A stretch of 64,000 nt of DNA from Acidicapsa ligni (lineage in GTDB: Bacteria > Acidobacteriota > Terriglobia > Terriglobales > Acidobacteriaceae), in NCBI RefSeq assembly GCF_025685655.1, contig NZ_JAGSYG010000008.1, positions 1 to 64,000 of the forward strand, written 5' to 3'. Shown one piece after another: positions 16,600-25,821 of the stretch. The notes below the pieces were generated by a model. The model was not told the origin of the DNA and searched no databases. It was given only the letters and a program-made list of their open reading frames with translations. Numbering within the stretch: the stretch's first letter is position 1; each line of letters opens with the position of its first letter. The translations under genes and the position numbers were made by a program.

Positions 16600-16925
16600 A
16601 CGCTGTCTGCTAATGTGGTTTCGCCACCGGCGGCGGATCTGTTCAATCGCGCCATTTTCGCAAAAGCGTCTTGCTCGATTCGATTTCATTGAGCGCTGGA
16701 GAGAAGCTGGGGACTGCATTCTCGACCGCTGCCGGGTGCGGATCTGGTTCAGGTGCCGATGCCGCGGCCTGTTTACGCCACCTGCCCGTGGAGACAATCC
16801 TGAAGCTGCAAGGGGACAGAAAGCGCCAACTGCCCCTACGTTACCACCGCCCCAATCACGGACGGCAAAGTAGTGCCGAGTCATGGACTGTTCGATGCCT
16901 TCAGGAAGGGAGCTTCGCTCACATG
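16600..16925 (+). pseudogene. Carboxylesterase type B fragment
   Basis: The frame at about 16695-16815 reads GEKLGTAFSTAAGCGSGSG and CLRHLPVETILKLQG, which resemble the central part of type-B carboxylesterases (the 'GC ... CLR..P...LL..Q' region). The continuation, VTTAPITDGKVVPSHGLFDA then FRKG, is in another frame near 16845-16920 and matches the family's 'PVVDG..LP..P' region. No N- or C-terminal domain is present. This is a decayed fragment with at least one frameshift. Confidence 0.55.
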
Positions 16926-16959
16926 CCCATGATGGTCTCTGAACCAGTGGGCCTTTCGC

Positions 16960-17394
16960 AGGCCGCCAAGGGTGTGAAGGTCGCGATCGTGCGCGCCTGG
17001 ACGGACGCTCAAACGCGGAAGAGGCGCGATCACCATCAAGGAATATCTAAGCTTCCGCCACGTCTCCATAGAGACACAACCGAACCAGCAGAATCTGATC
17101 GACCGGTCACTTGAGGAAGCCGGATTGCGGCGGCAAGTAGCTGTCCATCTTCCTTATTTCCAAGCCGCCATCCGGGTGCTTGAGGCCACAGACCTGGTGC
17201 TGACGATGCCTGCCCGAATCGCAGAACCGACGCTGGCCGCATTCGATTTCCCGAGGCTGAAGGCCCCGAAAGAGATTCCCCAGGTTCGCTACTCGATGGT
17301 TTGGCATCCGCGCTTCGATAGCGATCAGTTGCACGCCTGGATTCGAGAAACAGTGCGCCAAATCTTTAGCAATCCTGCTTCGCACCAAGAATAG
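16960..17394 (+). pseudogene. C-terminal fragment of a LysR-family regulator
   Basis: From about 17020 the frame reads ITIKEYLSFRHVSIET, then IDRSLEEAGLRRQVAVHLPY and SMVWHPRFDSDQLHAWIRE, ending at a TAG at 17394. This is the second half of a LysR substrate-binding domain (PA0477/NodD-like group). The DNA-binding N-terminus and the first half of the effector domain are absent, and the region upstream belongs to an esterase fragment. It is a remnant that cannot regulate DNA. Confidence 0.7.
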
Positions 17395-17611
17395 AAGATG
17401 GCAAGTCGGCTTTCGTCAGCACTTTATTCATGGCGGAAAGAGCGTTTCTGAGGATCGGGAGCGTCGCAAAGTGAAGAGGTCTGTCGCTTGCTACAGCGAT
17501 AAGTGCAGTACAGAATCACTTCTTGCCTTCTGAACGTTTGTTCAGAGCAACATGATCGGTAACGATAAGCACGCTTGGCGTTAGGAATGAATCTGGTTGG
17601 AATTAGGGAGT

Positions 17612-18655
17612 CTACAAGGCGGCTTGAGCGGGCTCGGGCGGAGTATCACTCGCGGGTTCTGAGGTAGAAGAAGTCTCCGTAGAAGAGACCCGCGCGCGGC
17701 AGTACTGACGTGGAGAACAACCCATCTCTCTTTTGAATGCGAACCCGAAGGCGCTTTCGGATTCGTAGCCGAGCGAGAGAGCGATGGACGAAACCGCGTC
17801 CGATGAGTTCACAAGCCTGTCCGCCGCGAGCAGCATTCGCCATCGAATCAGGTACTCCATGACGGATGTTCCCACTTGCTCCTTGAAGCGTAGCGCGAAG
17901 GCCGACCGCGACATGCCAGCGTGTTCAGCGAGTTCCTGAACGGTCCAACGATGTCCTGGACGTTCATGCATCGCTGCGATGGCCGCGCCCAATTGCTTGT
18001 TGGCAAGTGCGAAGAGCCAACCGATTCCACCCGTCATCTTGTCTGTCATATGGATGCGCAGAACTTCGATCAACATCATCTGGGCAAGGTACTCGCCTTG
18101 AAGCACCCAGCCCGGTTGTGGATCGCGGATGACAGCCATCATGCGTTCCAAATACCAGTGCAGTGCCACTCGGTCTTCAGGATTGCGGATATGGATGAGA
18201 GTCGGCAGCACCTCCGACAAGATGTTTGCGTGCTCTCCAGCGAAAGTGAAGATTGCGCTGAGCCCGAGGCAGGCCCCTCCGCCCTGCCAAGTAAGTATCC
18301 TGCCGTTCAGTTTCTCAGCCATCACGGAGAGAAGATTGACCGGTGGGACTGCCGGATCGCTAGCAGCCCGAAACGCCGGCCCGTGCGGCAGTACGGCAAA
18401 CTCTCCCGCCTGCAACAGGACAGGCTCGTCAACACCATCGATGGACAGCCAACAGCGGCCCGAGACGAGTGCAAGACAGAAGAAGCCACCGCCACCTGGA
18501 AACTGGAAAGACCAATCCCCGCCTGCGTCGATCCCACCAGACTGGTAGCCGCGCGGCTTAAGCAGCGAAAGCACGTCCGAAAGCGGGTCGTCAGCGATTC
18601 TGGACGATCTCGATATAAATGCATCTTCCATCGCATAGATTCTATCGCTGGCCAT
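17612..18655 (-). CDS. AraC-family regulator with N-terminal cupin-like domain
   Basis: A 347-residue regulator of the same architecture as the one at 6371-7354: a cupin-type N-terminal domain (FCLALVSGRCWLSIDG, then VLLQAGEFAVLPHG) and a C-terminal AraC DNA-binding domain (MSRSAFALRFKEQVGTSVME and YESESAFGFAFKREMGCSP). The tail is a low-complexity Ser/Thr/Pro/Ala run. It is divergent, with only 29 bases between the start codons, from an epimerase-like gene that it most likely controls. A promoter for both directions must lie within that small gap or inside the coding ends. Confidence 0.92.
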   Translation of the reverse strand: MASDRIYAMEDAFISRSSRIADDPLSDVLSLLKPRGYQSGGIDAGGDWSFQFPGGGGFFCLALVSGRCWLSIDGVDEPVLLQAGEFAVLPHGPAFRAASDPAVPPVNLLSVMAEKLNGRILTWQGGGACLGLSAIFTFAGEHANILSEVLPTLIHIRNPEDRVALHWYLERMMAVIRDPQPGWVLQGEYLAQMMLIEVLRIHMTDKMTGGIGWLFALANKQLGAAIAAMHERPGHRWTVQELAEHAGMSRSAFALRFKEQVGTSVMEYLIRWRMLLAADRLVNSSDAVSSIALSLGYESESAFGFAFKREMGCSPRQYCRARVSSTETSSTSEPASDTPPEPAQAAL

Positions 18656-18684
18656 CTTTAGGCTGCTAGATAGGAGAAAGAATT

Positions 18685-19653
18685 ATGCGTGTTTTTGTAA
18701 CTGGGGCTACAGGATTTATCGGTTTCCCGATCGTCAAGGAGTTGATTGCGGCGGGGCACCAGGTAACGGGACTTGCTCGCTCAGAGGCTTCCGGCAGGAA
18801 GCTGCTTGAAGCTGGCGCGCAGGTGCAGGTGGGCACAGTTGACGATCTGGAAGGACTGCGCCGGGGAGTTTCAACCTCAAATGGTGCGATCCATACAGCT
18901 TTCTACCATCAACTAGGGCATGTTCCGCTTGGGACTCGTCTTCGCGTCTTTCTCGGTGGCGCTCCGAGAGGGATTGTACCGAGATTTATGGGAGCAGCCG
19001 CCGCGACTGATCGACGTGCTATCGAGACGATTGCTGCATCGCTGGGAAAGGGCAGCCCGCTGGTGGCGACATTCGGGACGCTGGCGATGAAGCCTGGACG
19101 GCTCGCAACCGAGGACGAGACCTATGATCAGACTCCGAGGGCCTTCGGAGCCATTCGGGCTAAAAATGAGGATCTGCTGAAGGAGTGGGCGGCGCGTGGG
19201 CTTCGTACGTCTGCGATCCGGCTGCCGCCGATTGTTCACGGTCACACTGCCTTTGGACTCGCATCGTTGCTGATCCCAATCGCGCGGAAGAAGAAGGAGT
19301 CGGCGTATGTGGGCGACGGTATGAATCGGTGGCCGTCGGTGCATCATCTCGATGCAGCACATCTGTTTCGACTGGCGTTTGAGAACGGGCCTGCGGGAGG
19401 AACTTATCATGGCGTCGATGAGGAGGACATTCCGTTCCGCAGAATCGCGGAGGTGATCGGACGGCGCCTGAATGTGCCGGTCGTGAGCAAATCGCCTGAA
19501 GAGGCGAAGAAGCAGTTCGGATTCGTTGGGCCGGCGGTGCCGATCGACAATCCCACCTCCAGCAAGCTCACCCGCGAACGACTTGGATGGAAGCCAACCC
19601 ACATGGGACTTCTTGCCGATCTCGAACAGACCGACGTCTTTTCCAAGGTGTGA
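18685..19653 (+). CDS. NAD(P)-dependent epimerase/dehydratase-like (extended SDR)
   Basis: A 322-residue extended SDR starting MRVFVTGATGFIGFPIVKEL with the cofactor motif TGATGFIG. The middle contains TFGTLAMKPG and FGAIRAKNED; the usual YxxxK is not seen where expected, which places it with atypical extended SDRs that may bind cofactor but catalyse differently. The C-terminal part has VHHLDAAHLFRLAFE and LGWKPT, typical of the family. AGGAG lies upstream of the ATG. It is controlled, by inference, by the divergent AraC gene, and is followed by another NAD(P)-binding protein after 91 bases. Confidence 0.88.
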   Translation: MRVFVTGATGFIGFPIVKELIAAGHQVTGLARSEASGRKLLEAGAQVQVGTVDDLEGLRRGVSTSNGAIHTAFYHQLGHVPLGTRLRVFLGGAPRGIVPRFMGAAAATDRRAIETIAASLGKGSPLVATFGTLAMKPGRLATEDETYDQTPRAFGAIRAKNEDLLKEWAARGLRTSAIRLPPIVHGHTAFGLASLLIPIARKKKESAYVGDGMNRWPSVHHLDAAHLFRLAFENGPAGGTYHGVDEEDIPFRRIAEVIGRRLNVPVVSKSPEEAKKQFGFVGPAVPIDNPTSSKLTRERLGWKPTHMGLLADLEQTDVFSKV

Positions 19654-19744
19654 GCCGGTGCGATGCCAGTGGGGAAGTACCACTGCCATTCGATCAATGG
19701 ATGTTCCGCCTTCCACACTTATGAACTAATCATCCTGGACAACT

Positions 19745-20458
19745 ATGACGAACTCGAAGATCCGTACGATGTTGGTTTATGGCGCAACCGGCAAAGCGGG
19801 GCGTCTGGTGGTTGAACGTGCCCTAGGGCAGGGCTGGGCCGTCACGGCTTTTGTCCGTAATCCAGATAAACTTTCCGAGGCGCTGCGCTCGAAGATAGCG
19901 ATCGTGAAAGGTGATCTCTGCGACGCAGGGGCGGTCAAGGCGGCGGTCCAAGCTTGCCGGCCTAACGCGATTATCGATGCTTCAAGTGCAATCCCTTTTG
20001 GTCACGCGAAGGGACAGCCCGCCAACAACGCGAATCGCGGTTTGCTTACTCAAGCAACAGTGGATGCATTGGAGGCTGACGGCCGTCTAGCGGATTGCGT
20101 CTTGCTCATCGTGGGAGGCCAGCTTTTGCCTGAACCCGGAGGAACGATCAATAGCTGGTCGATCGCGGCCATGGCATGGGTGCTGCGCGCGTTTATCGCG
20201 CGAAAGGCGTGGCGTGATGCGGAGCGTGTGGTTCGCTGGTGTTTTGAGGGCACTCCTTCCGCTTTTCGTTTCGTATACGCACGCATGGGCCAAATGGTGG
20301 AGGCACCGTCGCGTGGCACACTCTGCGCAGAAGCGACGCTGGACAACATTCAGCGCGGCAGCGTGTCATACGTTGACGTCGCCGAGGCGCTGGTGAAGCT
20401 CGCAAGCGACGAAGAACGGAGATGGGAGCGTAAGGCCCTTTTCTTTAACTACGATTAA
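19745..20458 (+). CDS. NAD(P)H-binding atypical SDR protein
   Basis: A 237-residue protein of the NAD(P)H-binding (atypical SDR, NmrA-like) group. The cofactor loop is VYGATGKAGRLVVERA (from residue 11), and VRNPDKL and VKGDLCDAGAVKAAV follow, as in SDR_a5-type proteins. The serine and YxxxK active site of classical SDRs is missing. It lies downstream of the epimerase-like gene on the same strand and ends before a rho-independent terminator, so it probably belongs to the same transcript. Substrate unknown. Confidence 0.85.
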   Translation: MTNSKIRTMLVYGATGKAGRLVVERALGQGWAVTAFVRNPDKLSEALRSKIAIVKGDLCDAGAVKAAVQACRPNAIIDASSAIPFGHAKGQPANNANRGLLTQATVDALEADGRLADCVLLIVGGQLLPEPGGTINSWSIAAMAWVLRAFIARKAWRDAERVVRWCFEGTPSAFRFVYARMGQMVEAPSRGTLCAEATLDNIQRGSVSYVDVAEALVKLASDEERRWERKALFFNYD

Positions 20459-20479
20459 AAATCCAAGTCGACGCTTTTG

Positions 20480-20510
20480 GAACAGGATGCCACTGGATCC
20501 TGTTCTTTTC
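20480..20510 (+). terminator. Rho-independent terminator
   Basis: GAACAGGAT (20480-20488) pairs with ATCCTGTTC (20497-20505) around an 8-base loop and is followed by TTTT. It lies 22 bases after the stop of the NAD(P)H-binding protein gene. Confidence 0.75.
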
Positions 20511-20684
20511 CGGAGTCGAGCTGTTGCCGGCACAATATTTGCGCCTGTCAAACGTTATTAGATCCAGCACTTCACGAATGAAGCCTAACCGTTGTGCCTC
20601 AATCGCCCTGGCAGGAGGACGGTGTCTATCGCTCTTCCAGAGTCGACTGGATTACGAGTTAGGCAAACATGAGAGGTGAGGATC

Positions 20685-21015
20685 ATGGCAATTTTTGAAG
20701 AGCAAGGCAAGGCAACGCCGATGACGAATCCTGACACAAATTGCAAGTTTGATCCGGGCATTATGGTGCCGGTGTCGACCCTATGCGCTGTGAAGCAAAA
20801 GGACCGTACGTTCCGATTTGTCCTTACGACGTTCTTGTCATCCGGACCGTCACTCCTGAAGAGAAAACTAAATTTCTCCTGGTGGGAAGGTTGATATTGT
20901 TCGTCCACGGGGAAAGCAGGCGTTCGTCCTCGACCTTGATTCTTGCCGGGGGTGTGGTCTGTGCGTTCGGGCTTGTCCCGCGGAGGCGATCAAACTGCAA
21001 AAGCAATTGCGCTGA
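20685..21015 (+). pseudogene. Broken [4Fe-4S] ferredoxin-type gene
   Basis: A dicluster-type ferredoxin can be assembled from three frames. The ATG at 20685 opens MAIFEEQGKATPMTNPDTNC up to FDPGIMVPV; the next frame continues RCEAKGPYVPICPYDVLVIR near 20784-20865; the third gives LDLDSCRGCGLCVRACPAEA near 20925-20995 and ends at TGA 21013. The last part has a complete CxxCxxCxxxCP cluster site. In the first cluster the expected second cysteine is tyrosine (KGPYVPIC). Two frameshifts and a lost ligand show that it is dead. Confidence 0.72.
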
Positions 21016-21169
21016 CGAAGCGGGTTCGCACCTGGATTTACGGGCAAAGCGGAAAGAATGCTCAATTGCTGGTAACAGGGCAATGCGCTCATTGAGCCGG
21101 CATGCGGTATGCAGTGCATCTGAGATGCGCGCTTCTCGGGACGAACTAAGGCCGAAGCGTTGTTGGTAT

Positions 21170-22444
21170 TCAAGGCTTGCCAGCGACTGCGGCATCAAGC
21201 CAGGCGTACAGCAGTTCCTCGGCACCAGGATTCCCCATGTGTCCTCTATTGCCCCTCGCAATTAGGTCTTTTTTATCCCCTTTAAGCCCCACGATTAAGC
21301 TGTCCTCGATCGGAAAGATTGAGTCCTCCATTCCATTGATGATGAGAAGTTTGCAGCTCGGTCGATCGAGAACGCCCGAGTCGAGCAAACTGAACTTGCG
21401 TGCGTCGTCCGCGTAAGCTGCGACGGGCTCATTCTCGCGATAGCCAAATTTGTAAGCTAAAGCATCAGCCAGGGCGAATGGATATTCCATTTGGTTCTGG
21501 GCGTAGATCCAGGCTTTATCAAACATATGGTGACAGCCGCCACCTTGTGCTACGGCGGCAAACAGGCGGTTCGAATGTGTATGTGCAATCCGCATTGCAT
21601 AATAGCCGCCGGTACTGATTCCTCGCGCGCTTATCTTGGAAAGATCAAGACTATATTCGGCCGCATGTGCATCCACCCAATCGAGAACACTGCTCATGAG
21701 GCGATCAGGGGATGCAGGATCGTTGGGAGCTGCGGGACAATCGCCAGTGCCTGGAATCTCGAAACTAAGCGTTGCAAAACCACGATCCATGTGGGCTTGG
21801 GTGCGAGGAGTGTGATCGGTTTTGTAAGCGTCAAGACCGCAGATGAATAGGAGAACCGGCCAACCGTCTCTGGGCTTTGTTCCGTTTGGCATTCGCAAAT
21901 AGGCCTGAATCGGCAGGCCAAGATCGCCGGCTGAGACATCCACATGGGAAAAAGGAATATCGACCGGAACACTCGGCGGATTCAAATATTGTCCCGCTCT
22001 GGCGTATGCTGCTTTCCCTTTTTCCCATGCTTCCTGGCTAAGCCTGGATCGATTGACCGGAAATCTTGCGATGCGATATACAGCCGCTGCGCGAAGATAA
22101 AAATCTCGTGCTTTTGCGTCGTCTTTATCCTCTTCAGCGCGTCTGGCAAACGCTACAAGATCGTAGCCCACGGAGAAAAATGGCCTCGCATACTCATCCG
22201 GTTTGTAAAGGAAGTCAGATCGATCCTCCGACAACTTCACAATCTCATCGAAGACAGGATCGAAATCCGCTACCTTCGCATCCGTGAAAGGGTAAATGCC
22301 ATGCTCGCAAAGCGTACGCCACTTTTCAGACCAAAGCCTTGTAATGGAATCGTGATATCCAAAATACGGAAATCCATTTCGTAACTCGGATGCGGTGGAT
22401 TGAACGTGATACGAGGGCGAGGCAATAGAGGTTGCTCTTGTCAT
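21170..22444 (-). CDS. Alpha/beta hydrolase of the Ayg1/FrsA-like type
   Basis: A 424-residue protein with an N-terminal helical cap (about 1-150) and a C-terminal alpha/beta-hydrolase domain. The nucleophile elbow is ARGISTGGYYAMRIA (GxSxG-like), the oxyanion region lies in VLLFICGLDAYKTDH, the acid in INGMEDSIFP and the histidine in RGNRGHMGNP. This resembles fungal Ayg1-type hydrolases that shorten polyketides by C-C cleavage, and bacterial FrsA-like esterases; the substrate is unknown. The ATG at 22444 has AGGAGA upstream, inside an 18-bp duplication. It is the last gene of a minus-strand unit led by a LysR gene. Confidence 0.85.
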   Translation of the reverse strand: MTRATSIASPSYHVQSTASELRNGFPYFGYHDSITRLWSEKWRTLCEHGIYPFTDAKVADFDPVFDEIVKLSEDRSDFLYKPDEYARPFFSVGYDLVAFARRAEEDKDDAKARDFYLRAAAVYRIARFPVNRSRLSQEAWEKGKAAYARAGQYLNPPSVPVDIPFSHVDVSAGDLGLPIQAYLRMPNGTKPRDGWPVLLFICGLDAYKTDHTPRTQAHMDRGFATLSFEIPGTGDCPAAPNDPASPDRLMSSVLDWVDAHAAEYSLDLSKISARGISTGGYYAMRIAHTHSNRLFAAVAQGGGCHHMFDKAWIYAQNQMEYPFALADALAYKFGYRENEPVAAYADDARKFSLLDSGVLDRPSCKLLIINGMEDSIFPIEDSLIVGLKGDKKDLIARGNRGHMGNPGAEELLYAWLDAAVAGKP

Positions 22445-22480
22445 GGCAACGGTTCTCCTGAAGGCAACGGTTTTCCTGAA
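22445..22480. repeat. 18-bp tandem duplication spanning a ribosome binding site
   Basis: GGCAACGGTTCTCCTGAA (22445-22462) is followed directly by GGCAACGGTTTTCCTGAA (22463-22480), one mismatch. On the minus strand each copy holds an AGGA-type site; the inner copy (AGGAGA) is at the right distance from the ATG at 22444. Confidence 0.8.
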
Positions 22481-22513
22481 GAAAGACATCGTGCTTAGTG
22501 ACGCAATACTAAG

Positions 22514-23086
22514 TCACTCTCCATTGGCGTTCTTCACCATCTGACGTTCTTCTTCACTCATCAGAAAATCGAAGGTATCCGGGGGCAGAACTCGGGCGTT
22601 ATATCTGGCTGCGATCTCCGGCATCTGCTTCTTCAGCTCAGCCATCTTTTTCGGATCAGGCGGGGGTGGAGGAGTGGTTCGCGTCGCGACCGAAGGACCG
22701 ATCTCCATAAACTCTCTTTCCAGACCGGCTGGAGAGATGATGCAAAGGAGACGGGCAGGCACCGTGGAAAGATTATGAAAGGTGTGCGGTGCCCATCCGG
22801 GAACATTGACCGCTGCACCTGTCGGCGCAAGGGTGCGTTGATCGTGACAGAAGACGACCACCTCGCCTTCCAGCACGAGAAAAGTCTCCTCGCACTCGTG
22901 AGCATGAGGCATCGGTCCTCCGCCGGGAGGAATTAGAAAGTCCATCACAGAAAGCTTTTCGTCTGTATCGGAGCCCTTCAAAACGATGGAGTAGGTATCT
23001 GCTCCCACACAAACGTTTGGACGATCCTTGGGCAGAGAAACTGTCAGAGTGCGGGATGTGGTCGGTACAGTGCTTGTCTTGGACAT
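22514..23086 (-). CDS. Cupin-domain protein
   Basis: A 190-residue single-domain cupin. Motif 1 is PMPHAHECEETFLVLEGE, giving the metal ligands His, His and Glu; motif 2 lies in VPGWAPHTFHNLS. A proline-rich stretch (TTPPPPPDPKK) and a helical tail follow. The ATG at 23086 with AAGGAGA upstream is preferred to the longer frame to 23197, which overlaps the next gene. Small cupins of this kind act as dioxygenases, isomerases or binding proteins; which applies is unknown. It sits between an epoxide-hydrolase-like gene and the Ayg1-like hydrolase gene. Confidence 0.88.
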   Translation of the reverse strand: MSKTSTVPTTSRTLTVSLPKDRPNVCVGADTYSIVLKGSDTDEKLSVMDFLIPPGGGPMPHAHECEETFLVLEGEVVVFCHDQRTLAPTGAAVNVPGWAPHTFHNLSTVPARLLCIISPAGLEREFMEIGPSVATRTTPPPPPDPKKMAELKKQMPEIAARYNARVLPPDTFDFLMSEEERQMVKNANGE

Positions 23087-23136
23087 CAACGTCTCCTTGG
23101 TTTGTAAAGGTCTCAGTTCTGCGCGATTGGTAGCAG

Positions 23137-24051
23137 CTAATTTATGGCTGTGTCGGTCTTGAGCATTTGAATGTGTCTCACGATCTCTTCGGGGCATTCC
23201 TCTGGAAGAAAATGTTCGCAGTCGGGAACAACGTACCCGGTAACATCGGAGGCGATCATCGCAACCATCTCGCGCACCTTGTCTCCCTGCGCTTTCTCTC
23301 CGCCAATCGCCACGACGGGAATCTGCACCTTGTGCTTCTGCAATGGCTCGGTCTGAGCGATGGTTGTGAAGGCAGCCCGGTACACTCCCATTGCTCCCAA
23401 TACACCGTTGCTTCCTGAGAATGTACGCAGGTATTCCTGGATGGTGCTTTCAGGGATGGCATCGGGGCGCGAGACTGCGGATTCAAAGAACCATGTCAAG
23501 AACTCACGCTCACGTCCGACAACGAGACGCTCGGGCACCCCCGGAGCAAGTGGAAGAACCCACCACCACATAGATCCCTTCTGCATAGCCTCGGGCGTGT
23601 ACGCGATGATCTTTGTAAGGACCGAAGATAGCATCACCGGCACTTCCATATAAAGCAGTCCGCGAATCTCCTCAGGATGATCTGCGGCCCACAGCATCGC
23701 TGGCGGAGCGCCCATGTCATGCGCAGCAAGGATGAGAGGTTGTCCTCCGCCAAACTTCAACACCCGCACGAGAGAACGGAACTCCTCAGCAAGAGCGCGG
23801 CCATCATATCCCTCCGTTCCCTGTGGCTTATCGGAGTCACCATAGCCGCGCATATCCGGAGCAAGGACCGCAAATCCTGCTTCCGCCAGGAGTGGCATAA
23901 CGTGCTTCCAGACAAAGCTTGTCCCCAGGAAACCATGCCACAGAAGCACAGGCGCGCCGCTCGGATCACCTCCGATCCAATAGTGAATGCGTATCCCATC
24001 GACAATGGCTGTTTCGCTACGAAAACCGGGAATAACTTTGCCGTTGGACAT
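23137..24051 (-). CDS. Alpha/beta hydrolase, epoxide-hydrolase/dehalogenase group
   Basis: A 304-residue alpha/beta hydrolase with HGFLGTSFVWK for the oxyanion hole, DMRGYGDSDKP, and an aspartate nucleophile in LAAHDMGAPPAM, as in epoxide hydrolases and haloalkane dehalogenases rather than serine esterases. The catalytic histidine is in DCEHFLPEECPE. A cap domain lies at about 135-220. It starts at 24051 after AAGGAG. It lies 36 bases after an NmrA-like gene and belongs to the minus-strand operon. Exact substrate unknown. Confidence 0.9.
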   Translation of the reverse strand: MSNGKVIPGFRSETAIVDGIRIHYWIGGDPSGAPVLLWHGFLGTSFVWKHVMPLLAEAGFAVLAPDMRGYGDSDKPQGTEGYDGRALAEEFRSLVRVLKFGGGQPLILAAHDMGAPPAMLWAADHPEEIRGLLYMEVPVMLSSVLTKIIAYTPEAMQKGSMWWWVLPLAPGVPERLVVGREREFLTWFFESAVSRPDAIPESTIQEYLRTFSGSNGVLGAMGVYRAAFTTIAQTEPLQKHKVQIPVVAIGGEKAQGDKVREMVAMIASDVTGYVVPDCEHFLPEECPEEIVRHIQMLKTDTAIN

Positions 24052-24087
24052 CGCGCTCCTTTCTGGTTTGGCTGGTTGATCGAGACG

Positions 24088-24951
24088 TTATGATTTGCTG
24101 GTCCATGTGCTCGCCGCTTCCTGGGCGAAGTCGGCGTACGACCGAGGAGCATGTCCAAGCAGAGTGGTAAGCGATTCCAGATCGCCGGGTTCTGCAACGA
24201 AGCCGCGTTCAAGATATCCCTGAAACATCATGCGAAAATCGAATGCCGCCCACGCCGGTCCTTTGTCTCGCATCTGCTTTTCAAACGCATCCATATCGTG
24301 GCCCGCATAAGAGATTTCCTTGCCAAGAACATCACTCCAGATGGCAGCGGCGCCAGGGCCACTCAAGACATCCGGGCCATTCAGGTTGTAGGTCTTTCCT
24401 TCGTGGCCGGTCGTGGTCAGCGCGATTGCCTCGGCTTCCGCGACATCTCGTATATCGACCGATGAGATACCCACTGGTCCGAGAGGCATGGGGTATACGC
24501 CGGCCTTGGTGAGCGAATCTTTCAGACTTAGATCGTTCTGATGAAAGTAGTTGGGACGAATCACCGTATAGGGCACATCGAATTCGTGCAACGCGCTCTC
24601 CAGCGCAAATTTCGCGCTGAAATGAGGCACATCCTTGAACACGTCCGCGCGATACACGGAGTGATACACGATGTGCTTCACCTTCCTCTTTCTTGCAAGG
24701 TTGTAGGCGATCAACGCTTGCGTCAGTTCGTCCGGCGTTCCTGCGTTCAAGAGGTAGAGCTTGTCTACGCCTTCGAGAGCTTTCTCGACGCTGGCCGGCT
24801 CAAGCAGATCCCCAACGACGTGTTCCGCTCCAGTTGGAACCTCGGCTTTTTGATCGCGCACCAGTACGCGAACCTGTACATCGCGCGCCAGCAACTCTTT
24901 GACAACTTCCGAACCCACATTACCTGCTCCACCTATTGCCAATATTTTCAT
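24088..24951 (-). CDS. NmrA-family NAD(P)-binding protein
   Basis: A 287-residue atypical SDR of the NmrA type starting MKILAIGGAGNVGSEVVKEL; the cofactor motif is GGAGNVG. HIVYHSVYRADVF and YTVIRPNYFHQND are typical of this group, which includes quinone reductases and redox sensors. The ATG at 24951 is preferred to the GTG at 24957 because of the GGTGG-like site before it. The gene is 36 bases from the SDR upstream and 36 from the hydrolase downstream, so one transcript is very likely. Confidence 0.9.
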   Translation of the reverse strand: MKILAIGGAGNVGSEVVKELLARDVQVRVLVRDQKAEVPTGAEHVVGDLLEPASVEKALEGVDKLYLLNAGTPDELTQALIAYNLARKRKVKHIVYHSVYRADVFKDVPHFSAKFALESALHEFDVPYTVIRPNYFHQNDLSLKDSLTKAGVYPMPLGPVGISSVDIRDVAEAEAIALTTTGHEGKTYNLNGPDVLSGPGAAAIWSDVLGKEISYAGHDMDAFEKQMRDKGPAWAAFDFRMMFQGYLERGFVAEPGDLESLTTLLGHAPRSYADFAQEAASTWTSKS

Positions 24952-24987
24952 AACCACCTTCTTAGGAAAATTGTGAATTTTGGTCTA

Positions 24988-25728
24988 TCAATGTTTGATC
25001 TTGCCACCATCAACGTTGAGGAGTTGTCCGCTCATGAAATCCGCTTCTGGCGAAGCAAGGAAGAACACTGCGCCCGCCAGGTCATCCGCTTGTTCATCTC
25101 TCTTCAGCGCACGTAATTTGGGTTGTTCTGCGATGAGCTCTTGTGGAAGATCTCTGAGCACCGGAGGTGTCAACGTAAGTCCCGGAGCAACGCAGTTCAC
25201 CGTTATTCCGTATTGACCGACCTCCATCGCGAGGGACCGAGAGAGGCCAACGACGCCTGCCTTGGCCGCGACATAGTGTGTCTGCCCTGCGACGCCCTCA
25301 AAGATCGATGCGGAACTGAAGTTGATAATCCGGCCCCAACCTTTGGCCTTCATCATGGGAAGCAACGAATGACACATTGAAAAGGTGCCCGTAAGGTTGA
25401 TGGCAATCACCTTCTGCCAGTCGTCTAATTGCATCTGCTCAAATGGCACAACGGGATAAAACCCGGCGCAGTTGATGAGAATATTGACCTCTTCAAAGTG
25501 CTCACGGATCGCGGTAGTAATAGCTTGTATTGAGGCAGCTTCTGTTATATCTGCTGTGATGCTCGCGTAGCGACGGTTTGATCGATGAATGCCATCGAGA
25601 GCACCAAGCCCTTCAAGATTCACATCGATAGCGAAAACAGCGTCCCCATTGGCGAGGAAGCGACGGACCAAAACCGATCCGATGCCACCTGCTGCTCCCG
25701 TGATGACAACGACTCTATCCTTTTGCAC
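24988..25728 (-). CDS. SDR-family oxidoreductase
   Basis: A 246-residue classical SDR with VITGAAGGIGSVLV for NAD(P) binding, NCAG, catalytic serine in NFSSASIFEG and YVAAKAGVV for the YxxxK pair; the end LNVDGGKIKH fits the family. It starts with GTG at 25728 after GGAGAG. As the first structural gene after the LysR regulator it probably begins the operon, and a symmetric site lies 95 bases upstream. Specific substrate not predictable. Confidence 0.93.
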   Translation of the reverse strand: MQKDRVVVITGAAGGIGSVLVRRFLANGDAVFAIDVNLEGLGALDGIHRSNRRYASITADITEAASIQAITTAIREHFEEVNILINCAGFYPVVPFEQMQLDDWQKVIAINLTGTFSMCHSLLPMMKAKGWGRIINFSSASIFEGVAGQTHYVAAKAGVVGLSRSLAMEVGQYGITVNCVAPGLTLTPPVLRDLPQELIAEQPKLRALKRDEQADDLAGAVFFLASPEADFMSGQLLNVDGGKIKH

Positions 25729-25821
25729 GGCAATCTCTCCGATGCTCCAACGCGAGCGAACCCGCTACAAGGAGAGATGCACGATAGAGCGAGGACTATG
25801 TCCTCAAACATGCAAAACGGT

